A stretch of DNA of 64,000 nt from Erpobdella octoculata. Lineage: Eukaryota > Annelida > Clitellata > Hirudinida > Erpobdellidae. This document shows, one piece after another, positions 1 to 10,023 of the stretch. The notes beneath the pieces were generated by a model. It was not told where the DNA came from. It saw nothing but the letters and a program-made list of their open reading frames with translations, and made no database searches. The stretch is from assembly GCA_963978895.1 (NCBI GenBank), contig OZ022242.1, positions 3,305,745 to 3,369,744 on the forward strand, in the 5' to 3' direction. Both the position numbers and the translations under genes were made by a program. The first letter of the stretch is position 1, and the number at the start of each line of letters is the position of its first letter.

Positions 1-1010
1 TGTGTGACATTATATTTTAACACTTTACAATATACATTATTTATTCAGTTATTTTTTATAACTCTTTATTAAATTATTTATCAAACTTAATTAAAGAAAC
101 AACACTTTTAAAATTGCATTAAAGAAAGCAGTTTATAATATTGATCGTGGTTTTTAGCATGAGCTGCCTCATTCTTCTAACGATCTATTTCTGGCATTTC
201 TAGAACTATGATTGCGTGTCGGTGTGCATTTGTTATTCCGAAGAAAAAAAATAATTAGAATAAATATATTTAATTCTAAAATCACAAATATTTTATATAA
301 AATTATAATAAAAATATAATAACGCCCACGTATAAAGTGATGATCTACTCCTATGACATTGATTTTCTCATCTTCAACATACATCATTGTCAAGCAATAA
401 TTAATTAATTAACAGCAATTGTTGAAGCATTATGCTTTTCAAATGCTTTTTCAGAGATGCACCATTTTTTAATCATTCTGCCCTCCATAGTACTGCAGCA
501 ATAGGCTATGCTGATGTGGCATGAATCGAGATGACATATCACTACACTGCTGAGCCTAGAAGTATTGACATTAGCTACCCAGAACTCTAGCTGACACAGC
601 TAATGCAAATTGAGGTTCTACTTATGTGGCTTTGGCAGGACAGTGAGAAAGTCCAACGTCACTAACTGGCTTGGTTGACAAACATCTTAGCAATCCAGAC
701 CGACGAGTCTTGAGCGGCAATGCCAAACTGTTCCTCCCCTCCCCTACCTGTCTCCATAGTTACGCTACTGCACTTTTTTTGTAATTACATCCTGGTGAAA
801 CACGAAATGACATTCAAATTTCATGGTTCACTCGAAATCTTTTCAATCAAGACCATCCATCATCGCCTTCTATCATAATTTCATAACTCATCGTTTTTTA
901 TTGCTGTCGCTGTAAGACTGCCAGGGTCACCAACACCAACAACAACAACATTGTCATCATCTAAATCCATCTTTGTCAACATCACATGTATATCATCATT
1001 GCGGTCACTG
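1..1010. other. Noncoding, AT-rich stretch; no gene seen
   Basis: No convincing exon, RNA gene or transposon end was recognised. Open frames are short and of low complexity. By position it is probably intron upstream of the GPCR exon that begins at 2797. Confidence 0.5.
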
Positions 1011-1014
1011 CTGT

Positions 1015-1080
1015 CGTCATCATCATCATCATAATCGTCGTCGTCATCATCATCGTCGTCTTCGTCGTCGTCGTCGTCAG

Positions 1081-1136
<56 letters not shown>

Positions 1137-1141
1137 CCACC

Positions 1142-1175
<34 letters not shown>

Positions 1176-1180
1176 CCGCC
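1015..1180. repeat. (CAT/CGT)n trinucleotide microsatellite
   Basis: Imperfect runs of cat, cgt and cac triplets. Both strands are open in several frames and give poly-His, poly-Asp and poly-Met translations. These are artefacts of the repeat. Confidence 0.9.
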
Positions 1181-2097
1181 AGTGTCTTGAATGCCACAAA
1201 TCAAGATGATGATCTTATTTCTTTCAATCAACAAATTTTGTCTCTCCCAGAAGCGCTTTATTGGCAGTAACTCCCAACAGATCCTTCCGGATGCTTTAAA
1301 TTCATTTTTTTCTGTTTTCCATCGATCCGTCATCCGTCCATTTGCTCATCCGTTTATAAGCACACCATCTCATTCATCCATCACGCCACCCGTCTCAACA
1401 TTACTCCATTTTTTCCGTATTTTTATCCACATGTCCTCCCCTTTCATTACTCCACCTTTCTCATTCATTCATCCATCCATCCGTCCTTCCCTCCAGTCAC
1501 TCGTGCATTCAACTTCGTCTTTCAGTTCAATTCTTTTTTTTAAATTTATTTTCCGCTTGTTTCGCTCATGTCAAGTTCAGACAATTTCAAGATAAAGACA
1601 GACTTGATTCAATCGAATGATCGCAAACGTAGCAAAAATACTTAATAAATTGGACAGCTATCGGTCATCATCAGCTTCTCGTAATTAAGCTGACATTTAT
1701 AAAAGTTAATAACGATTCGGATAAGCATGGTCGTTAAAGTGAATTTTTGAGGAAATAATGAATAAAACCCGATTACTCCGATCAATCTGTTCATTCGGAT
1801 GTTGAATCGGTTCGTTCGAATGTTGAATCGGTTCATTCGAATGTTGAATCGGCACATCCCCGGACTCACTCAGTCTCTTACAAATGGTTCTCATTGGTCG
1901 GACGAGTCCAACGATTCGTCCGAAGGATTACTTCTTCTATTAGCACCACGCGAAGCAGCGATAGATTTTTATTTGAAAAATAATCATTGCATTATTATTG
2001 CATTAGTAATTTTTTTCTTCAAATCGCACGATAACTTTATCGTAAAAATGATGATGATGATGATGATGATGGTGGTGCAATGATGATGATAATATTG
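1181..2097. other. Noncoding stretch with a small 21-bp minisatellite
   Basis: No gene was recognised. At about 1790-1852 a unit containing ATGTTGAATCGGTTC is repeated roughly three times at 21-bp spacing. A short (ATG)n run lies at 2048-2070. Confidence 0.5.
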
Positions 2098-2300
2098 ATT
2101 GGTCCTATGTGGCTGGTCCTGTGGCCTGGAATAGCCTTCCCCCCGCTCTGAAGGATCCAACGATGCCTTTTAGTGTCTTTCGTGAACGGCTCAAGACATA
2201 TTTGTTTTCTTCCACTTAATTGTGCAGTGCGCTTTTGTGACTTTTATTTTGTAAAAAAGCGCTATATAAAAAACCTGTATAATAATAATAATAATAATGA
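2098..2300 (+). mobile_element. CR1/L2-like LINE, 3' end fragment
   Basis: Positions 2103-2219 read as the last 38 codons of a LINE reverse transcriptase ORF, with the typical C-terminal motifs AWNSLPPALK and FRERLKTYLF, then a TAA stop. A short 3' UTR follows (gcgctatataaaaaacctg) and the fragment ends in an (ATA)n tail. The same kind of ending (PATWNMLPASI, FKAELKTFLF) is seen in the longer LINE at 20652-22636. This copy is a strongly 5'-truncated dead insertion; the clade is inferred from the C-terminal motif only. Confidence 0.7.
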
Positions 2301-2650
2301 TAATATTGATGGGGCAATGATAGTGACAATGTTGATGGGGCAATGATAATAATAGTATTGATGGGGGAATGACCATGACGATGATTATAATGAGAACAAT
2401 GACGATGAGTGACGATTATGGATTAAACGCTGGCAAAGAAAAGGGAATATTATATCATCATCATCATCATGGACGATGGTACATAGTGGCCCTTATAGTG
2501 CAAATAAGTTTGATGGTAGTGCTGGTGGTTGAGTGACAGGCAGTAAATTCCGGAAAGCATTTGTACATTTGGTGTTTAAGTTGCTGGAGGTGATGATGAT
2601 GTGGATGGAGAAAACGGTGAGGTTGATAATAATGATGACGACGATGACGA

Positions 2651-2652
<2 letters not shown>

Positions 2653-2732
<80 letters not shown>
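2653..2732. repeat. (AT)n microsatellite
   Basis: About 80 bp of uninterrupted TA dinucleotides, 64 bp upstream of the GPCR exon acceptor. Confidence 0.95.
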
Positions 2733-2736
<4 letters not shown>

Positions 2737-2796
2737 GGGCATATGGGCAAAACGTTTTACATATAAATATTTATTTCTAAATACTTTTATCTGCAG

Positions 2797-3503
2797 TTCG
2801 GCAAAACTCAACCAACTCTACTGACTCTGGAAATATAAGTTTACCATCAATCGCATTCATACCACGTCGCTTGGAAGTCCTCAGTAATTACAGCAAAGAT
2901 GGGAATCAAGTGAGTACTGAAGAAATATTCGTAAGAAGCGCTAAAGCGGCTGTTGAGGCGACGACGACACTGACCATCACGGCGTCGGAAGCTCTGCTCG
3001 AAGAGGAGAAAGTAGTGACGCGCGAGTTTTGCAGCAAGTGCCCTGACAGCATGTGGGAGGCTTGTCGGTATCGCTACCTGGTTCAGTTCATCATTTACAT
3101 GGTCATACCGCTCATCATCATCACCGGGTTTTACGTCTTCATGGCTAGAGCTCTCTTTGCCAGCGGCCAGTACCTCCAGCAGCCCGGAGGCTCGCTGAGG
3201 CAGAACAGCAAAGAGAAGCAGAGCCGCGCCAGTGACGCAAAGAAGAACGGTCGCGAAACGTCTCAGTATGGCGATTTCCAGAGACCGATACTAGGAGATG
3301 AGAGCGATAAATTGGAGACCGACAGAACAAAGAATAGCAAATGGTCCGATGACAAACAAAGATCTGAAATTCAGCACGCGAGCAGAGCTGAAAAAGACAT
3401 AACGTCGCAGTCGTCGGAGCGGAGGAGCGAAAAGCCGAGAAGTGAACGATCCAGTAGAGAACGAGTCACCACTCTGAGGATCAACGACCAAATGGCTAAA
3501 CAG
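2797..3503 (+). CDS. Peptide GPCR exon: ECL2, TM5, long ICL3 (bombesin/CCHamide/GGNG receptor-like)
   Basis: Internal exon of a class A peptide receptor. A pyrimidine-rich acceptor ending in ctgcag at 2796 precedes it and a donor CAG|GTGAGT at 3504 follows. The exon supplies two bases of a split codon, then 235 full codons with no stop. The translation starts in an Asn-rich segment with likely N-glycosylation sites (NST twice, NIS, NYS), as expected for an enlarged extracellular loop 2. Cysteines that could form the conserved loop disulphide are in EFCSKC. TM5 lies at about 3075-3146 (QFIIYMVIPLIIITGFYVFMA, with the conserved TM5 proline). About 110 charged Ser/Arg/Lys-rich residues of third intracellular loop follow, ending in DQMAKQ. 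That joins in phase 0 to IEARKKVAK of the exon at 50562, a join typical of bombesin and CCHamide receptors. The ligand is unknown. TM1-TM4 lie outside the window. The GPCR call is firm, the subfamily moderate. Confidence 0.85.
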
Positions 3504-5700
3504 GTGAGTGAACTTTAACCTTAATTAGCTTATTTTACTTATGTCTGTGCGCAGTACATCATTTGTATGGGGGCACTGAGCCTAATAGACCCTCATCCTG
3601 TTGGTCTTGCCGTATATGGTGACTAGATCATTCACGGAATTTGCCAGTCAACGAATTGAAAAAATATTTATAATCACTCTTGTAAAAGAGTTAATCTGGT
3701 TTTTCATATGCTGTTTTATCGGGAACGAGCTTAACATAATTTTTAGGCAGCGACCAAACTGGAGTTCGAACCATGCCGTCGGGTCACAAGGGTTGGTGTC
3801 ACCCAGTGCGATCCGCACAACCCCTCGCCCTGTTATGCCACTGGAACAATATAGAAAAGCAGACATACAAACCATTAGACAGACAAACAAACGAGCGAAC
3901 AAGTAAGCAAGCGAATGAGCAAACTCCAAAGCATAATTACATGAAAAGATGAAGACAACATCAGAAGGAAAATCACATGAAAAGATTTCCCGATGGCGAT
4001 TCGGGCTGGAAAACAAAGACTACGGACTCATGCGGGGAGCAATAACATTGCTTATATCTGGAACATAAAACGTCATAATAGTATTTCTGGCGATAATAAA
4101 GAGTATGTAGATCATATATAATTCTGTATTTCTGCCTAATATTCTACACATAAAACTTCTTTACACTTGTTTTTACAGTAAATCATTTGTAATAAGTTAT
4201 TATATATTTTAAACCTCACTCAAAATCCGGAAACATAAATCAATAACCATGTTTTAACGCCGACTTCAGTTGGTTATGTCGGTGCAAAAAAAAATCTGAA
4301 TTATTCAGTGTCTTCGGCAAAAGCGCCTCTGGGGCGTGGGGTCTATTTACAAGTGATAATCGAATTCCGTACGTTACTCATCCTGCTAATTTAGTGTTTT
4401 ACGCTTAACCATAGTTACTATGGTTAAGCGTAAAGCACTAAATTAGCCGATAATGCCATTGTAGCATTGACCACCGCAAATACTAATGCTACAGATTTAA
4501 ATTACGTATTACGACTTCATACTATTCTGCCTGGGACGATATTGTCACATGTGAAATACCATGGATACATCAAAACGTCTATCCCGTTACCATTGTCATC
4601 ACTACTAATACCAGTATCATCGTCGTCACAACCACCGTTATCATCTTCCTTAAGTCCTTTCCAGTTATATTACCTCGTTACTTTATTCTATTCGATCGAT
4701 CTACTACACCAGTGTGGTCGTCGGCGCGTGACGAAACTTAATTGTTTTCCTCGGTGCATGAAAACGTTCCTTGGCGGAAGATAATAGATAATAATATACA
4801 AATTAACCGGAATCAACTGAAAATAAAATTTTTTAAATGAAAAATTTATTAAAATTATTACAACTTGTTTTAAAACAACTGCTGAATGTTTTACATTTTT
4901 TTAACAGTACCGGAGCTATGGTGCGGGTAATCTCCCAAAACATTAGTGAGGCTCTTCACTGGCAGGTTACAGGACTATGGTTTAGCTGCTATTTCTCAAA
5001 ACTAATCGATGACCAAAAAGGGTAACAGTATTTTCCTTGAAGCCCGGGGTTCCCGACCCGGGGGTTGGGGGTGTGGTAACCATGGAACTGTTTTTTAATA
5101 AAATTCATCAGACAAGCGGCAGAAACAGGCACACAAGCAAACAAGCAAAGTGCGATACGCACGAATTCACGACAAACAACCAGCCATAAAATAAGTATAC
5201 CGGTATTTAACATACTTCATACGCATGCTGCGCGTCCCATACAGATATGTACCTCGTACCATCCGCGTATGTAAATTCTTGGATAATTTATTTATCTCTT
5301 TTCCGCTATGTCATTATCATTATTTATTGCTAGCACGCTTTTTCCCCGCTAAAACCAGCCAGCCTCATCTGGTAACCGTAGAAGCGATGACGTTTTTCGG
5401 TGTAGTTTATTGGATATCGTGTTCACGCATTTCATGTACGCTCCTTTTGAGTGAAGAGATGCCATCATCTTGCTTTCTACTGTCCAACTAGAGTTTGATC
5501 GGCAGCAAGCACCTGTTTTTTTTTAAATCTAGGCTACATAATTAGAAAAAAATTAAACATCTTAAGAAATAATTTTTTTTTAAAACAACGTTTTTCTTGC
5601 GGCCTAAAAAGTATAAAAAGAATAAAATAATATTCCTATGAGCCTGGCAGAATTACTGAATAACTTGGTCAAATTATGGTAACACATTTTATAACAGTTT
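3504..5700. other. Start of the giant intron; no gene seen
   Basis: AT-rich, with two patches of higher GC (about 3750-3850 and 5035-5090) that may be old transposon remnants but show no recognisable ends. Open frames here have no family features. The one structured item is the palindrome at 4385-4447, listed separately. Confidence 0.5.
4385..4447. repeat. Near-perfect 31-bp-arm palindrome (hairpin)
   Basis: Two 31-base arms (left begins GCTAATTTAG, right ends CTAAATTAGC) are separated by a single base. They differ at one position, which would be a G-U wobble in RNA. The arms meet at CATAGT-t-ACTATG. No terminator or miRNA context can be assigned. It could be a foldback element relic or a replication-generated palindrome. 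Confidence 0.85.
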
Positions 5701-5997
5701 CTACTTCATATTAACACCAAGACTTTACTTTGCGTCGTGAATGTTCCAAAAAAAAAGAAAAAGACGCAAATTGAAACGACGCAAAGTGAATTATGATTTT
5801 CTATAGCAAACCAAGTAAAGGTCGAAGATAGGTTCCAAGGTTACAAAAATACTACTTTTTAAAAAGAAAATTGAACAAAGTGAACATTTAAGAAACAAAA
5901 ATAGTATAAAATTTATTACATAAACATACAAAAAACAAATTCAATTAAAACAAAATAAAATATTAAATTAATTTTCAGAAACTAAATAAAAAATTCA

Positions 5998-6397
5998 TCA
6001 CTGTCGTATGAGTCCATAGTGGCTGTTGTCATAAATCGAATTTGTTTCACAAAAATTGGTCCAACGTTTGCTGAACAGCATTTTTTTAAACGTAAAATAA
6101 ATTTCCTTGTAGCAATTGATATTCGTAGCTACCGCCTGTGACGCTTTAAAACTCCTTCCGATGTCAAGATCGTTTAAAAAAATAATCTCCAAAGCTTCGT
6201 CAAACAAACGCATCGCTTTGGAAATTTGCTTTTTGGAGGTTGCATTTGGTTCTTCGGAGACTTCTATTGAACGGTCACGGTCATCTTCTTCATTAGCGAA
6301 TTGCAATTCCAGTTGCAATGTTCTTCATTTGACAATTCTTGGTTGTGTGAGGTTAGCAATTCATTTATGTCAGTCTCCTCCATATCTTCAAAATTAG
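5998..6397 (-). pseudogene. Tigger/pogo-type transposase, C-terminal fragment (frameshifted)
   Basis: On the - strand, 5998-6318 reads as 106 residues ending in a stop. They contain KKQISKAMRLFDEALEI, then FKASQAVATNINCYKEIY, the helical C-terminal pattern of TIGD/Tigger transposases (an 'AF..IEEAL' segment, then 'SRAV..ALQCYREIY'). Upstream, in another frame (about 6319-6397), EETDINELLTSHNQELSNEE matches the preceding 'LLESHNEELTNEDL' motif of the same family, so a frameshift lies near 6316. The DDE catalytic core is missing. The left flank at about 5720-5790 holds a short inverted pair (actttgcgtcgt / acgacgcaaagt) that may come from the terminus. A dead DNA transposon remnant. Confidence 0.7.
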
Positions 6398-6456
6398 ACT
6401 ATCTAGCTGAATTAGAAATTTCAAAACAGAAAGCCTCATTTTTAAATATATATAGA

Positions 6457-7228
<772 letters not shown>

Positions 7229-7522
7229 TATATACGCATATATAAGTATATGATTATATATATATATAAATGTTCAAGATGATCGTTTCAATCGAACTTT
7301 ATTGTTACAATATGGACGCGGTCCGACTGATCATGTTGTGACAAATAACACCATGTTCAACTCTAACAAATAAACGATCTCTTCCGATAACATGGGTGGC
7401 AACTCGACGACAAGTTTACCGTAGACTCTCATACCTCGGATCTACCACTTACAAAACTCAGTTGTTGTATCTCTCGTGGTGACAGACCCGTCACCCTCTC
7501 TACAACTGAAAACGAGTCTGAT

Positions 7523-8038
7523 GTGGACGATCAAGTCTTCGTGATGGCTCTGGACGGCACAGAATTGTCCCTCGTTTCTTGCGTTTCTGTCGGCCGTGAC
7601 AGCGGATCTCATTCGCTGAGCGCTGACAATCAAAGGCGCCACACTTCAGTTCATTCTTTTGGATCGCGCGGTCGGCCTGATTCCGGAAGAAAAGTCGATC
7701 TTCATGAAATTGCCAGCTGTGCTTCAGCTCGGGACGCTACACATGGAGATGGCCAAACACTGTTTGGCGATAACGTCGTTTTCCCCACCAGCTTCATCTC
7801 GTCTTCAGTCGATGGTGCTGCAGGCAACTTCGAAGAAAGTAATCTTCTATCGTTGTCTCATGGCTTGCTCGGCGATGAAGATAATACTTTGACCTGCGGG
7901 CAACTTGACGCTTGCGTCCCAGTTGACCTTCATGACGTTCAGCCTGGATGCGAGGATGGTGCGGGGCTCAGTGGTTCGAATACTACTTTTGAGCATCTCA
8001 CTTACAATGATAATATTAATAAGCGGCGACGGCGCTAA
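7523..8038 (+). pseudogene. Possible C-terminal part of a second Penelope-like element
   Basis: A 171-codon open frame that ends FEHLTYNDNINKRRRR-stop. The intact Penelope-like ORFs nearby end [20 protein letters not shown], so the last ~17 residues share the F-x-H-L...N-I...RRRR pattern. I see no clear alignment over the rest. Position supports the link: a degenerate hammerhead (8513-8559) and a recognisable Penelope N-terminus (8623-8709) follow on the same strand, in the order (C-terminus, UTR, ribozyme, N-terminus) seen in the - strand array at 9333-10300. Other frames here are also open, so the identity is tentative. Confidence 0.4.
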
Positions 8039-8512
8039 TTGCTGTCCGACCGTATACAATAGCCTTGTCTTACTTTATGTTACTTCCAATATTTTTGTGC
8101 CCGTGCTTGTCGTTCTTTGTGTTGTTCACAAGTCGTACAACGCCGCTTTGTATGGTTACGTTTTTCACTTATCGAGCGTTTAACGTGTTTTAACTTGTCT
8201 TTCCTGTGTTTTAATTACTTATTTAGTTCTAAATTATTGAAAAAAATATCATCGATTTTGTTGGGCTACTTTTCTTCTACTTTCAAAGTGAGTTTCGCTC
8301 TTTGTAACTCATTTAATGTGGTCGCTTTTTTTCCTTCTGTTTTTTTTTAACTTAAATTTCAATGTGTTTCATCTACCAATAGCCGTATTAATTAATTAAC
8401 TGAAAACTGATTCAGCCTAGCTCTAATTCAATGTCTCCGTCTAAGCCTAAGTATTTCTGATTTTTAACTCTTCCCTTTCAGCTTTTATAATATTTAATTT
8501 ATTGTTTGACAT

Positions 8513-8559
8513 AGGGTTCTAAAGATGGCTTTTATAGCTGAAACTGGCCAGTTAACCCT
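8513..8559 (+). ncRNA. Degenerate hammerhead ribozyme (Penelope-like remnant)
   Basis: Helix I is AGGGTT pairing with AACCCT (6 bp). The core reads CTAAAGA where CTGANGA is required, so the essential G is changed to A. Helix II is GGCT/AGCT (one G-U). GAAA is present, helix III is CTG-GC-CAG and the cleavage-site residues are TT. The helix III sequence is identical to that of the intact ribozymes on the other strand. The core change predicts no activity. This is a relic, 63 bases upstream of the Penelope N-terminal fragment. Confidence 0.55.
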
Positions 8560-8622
8560 GACCGTTTTATTACTCATCATTTTTAACCAATAAATTCTTC
8601 AATATATGTCTCGTCGTTTCAA

Positions 8623-8708
8623 ATGGATGAAAAGGGCTTTAAAAACTTGCTAAGAAAGATGACTAACGTTAAGTGGTCAATTGTGTTTAATAGAACCTGT
8701 TTAAAAGA

Positions 8709-8709
<1 letters not shown>
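8623..8709 (+). pseudogene. Penelope-like ORF, N-terminal fragment (diverged family)
   Basis: Starting at ATG 8623, the frame gives [20 protein letters not shown] then CLKE. The intact ORFs of the adjacent array have [20 protein letters not shown] then CLRE at the same place, just after their ATG. The frame then runs directly into an (AT)n microsatellite, which truncates it. This shows a second, older Penelope-like family on the + strand with the same 5' layout (hammerhead, then ORF start). Confidence 0.65.
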
Positions 8710-9332
<623 letters not shown>

Positions 9333-9335
<3 letters not shown>

Positions 9336-9465
9336 GAGTAATATACTTTGGCAAAATCCCCTCTCGTAAACACACTCCGTTAAAAACAAACGACCACTTT
9401 GCATTAATGACTTTTTTAATAAACTGTTCAAAATATTTAATTTTACGACGTAAACTAGAGTCCAT
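9333..9465 (-). pseudogene. Penelope-like ORF, N-terminal stub (downstream partial copy)
   Basis: Identical to the first ~44 codons of the full ORFs (start at 9465, exactly 3534 bases below the 12999 start). It is cut by a short (AT)n run at about 9306-9332. It forms the downstream pseudo-LTR of the array, together with the hammerhead at 9501-9542. Confidence 0.85.
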
Positions 9466-9500
9466 TTTAAAAATTTATATAATACAAATAATAATAATTA

Positions 9501-9542
9501 GGACTGACTGGCCAGTTTCGACTACAGTCATCTTCAGAGTCC
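9501..9542 (-). ncRNA. Hammerhead ribozyme (array junction 1)
   Basis: On the - strand: helix I GGACT...AGTCC (5 bp), core CTGAAGA (fits CTGANGA), T then helix II GACT-GT-AGTC (4 bp), GAAA, helix III CTG-GC-CAG (3 bp), then TC at the cleavage site. All invariant core residues are present in 42 nt. Hammerheads in pseudo-LTRs are established for Penelope-like elements. Activity is inferred. The short helices II and III suggest weak activity as a monomer. Confidence 0.85.
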
Positions 9543-10023
9543 GTAACCTAAAATGTCGTATTACGTAAACAGCTAAAGAATATATAGTAAACATCAACAT
9601 AGAAATAGTGTTGTGCCTATATTAAATAAATATTTAAATTAAAGTATTTAAAACCAGAGTATGACGATATAAGTAAATTACGAGAGCTTATAAAATTGAT
9701 AAATGAAAAGAAGTATAAAGATAAATTAAATAATAATTATTATTAATAAAATAAAATAAATAAATATAAATAGATAGGACGAATTGAATGAAGTCTATAA
9801 TACTAATAATAGAAATTAAAACACTTAAAATTATTAGAAGATTAATGAAATTAAACTATAGGTATCTAGTGACAGTATATTGAAATAAAAAAGTATGAAA
9901 TAAAATAATAAAAGGTGAAAAATTTAAATAAAACCATGTGATGAATTAAAATAAAAGTAAACTTATATGAAAAATTAAAATAAACGCATGACTGTGCAAA
10001 TGGGATACATATAGATGATTCAA
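9543..10023 (-). other. Penelope-like untranslated region, unit 1
   Basis: Very AT-rich spacer between the stop codon at 10024 and the hammerhead. It is the same as 13077-13557 and 16611-17091. No further ORF was seen. Confidence 0.8.

Noticed and set aside
881..1333. Asp-, His-, Ile- and Met-rich open frames on both strands
   Set aside because: Translations of a CAT/CGT trinucleotide microsatellite, with no conserved sequence around it.
3648..4016. 122-codon - strand ORF
   Set aside because: No family motif. It overlaps a GC-richer patch that looks like old repeat DNA. The + strand ORF at 3601-3906 is equally featureless.
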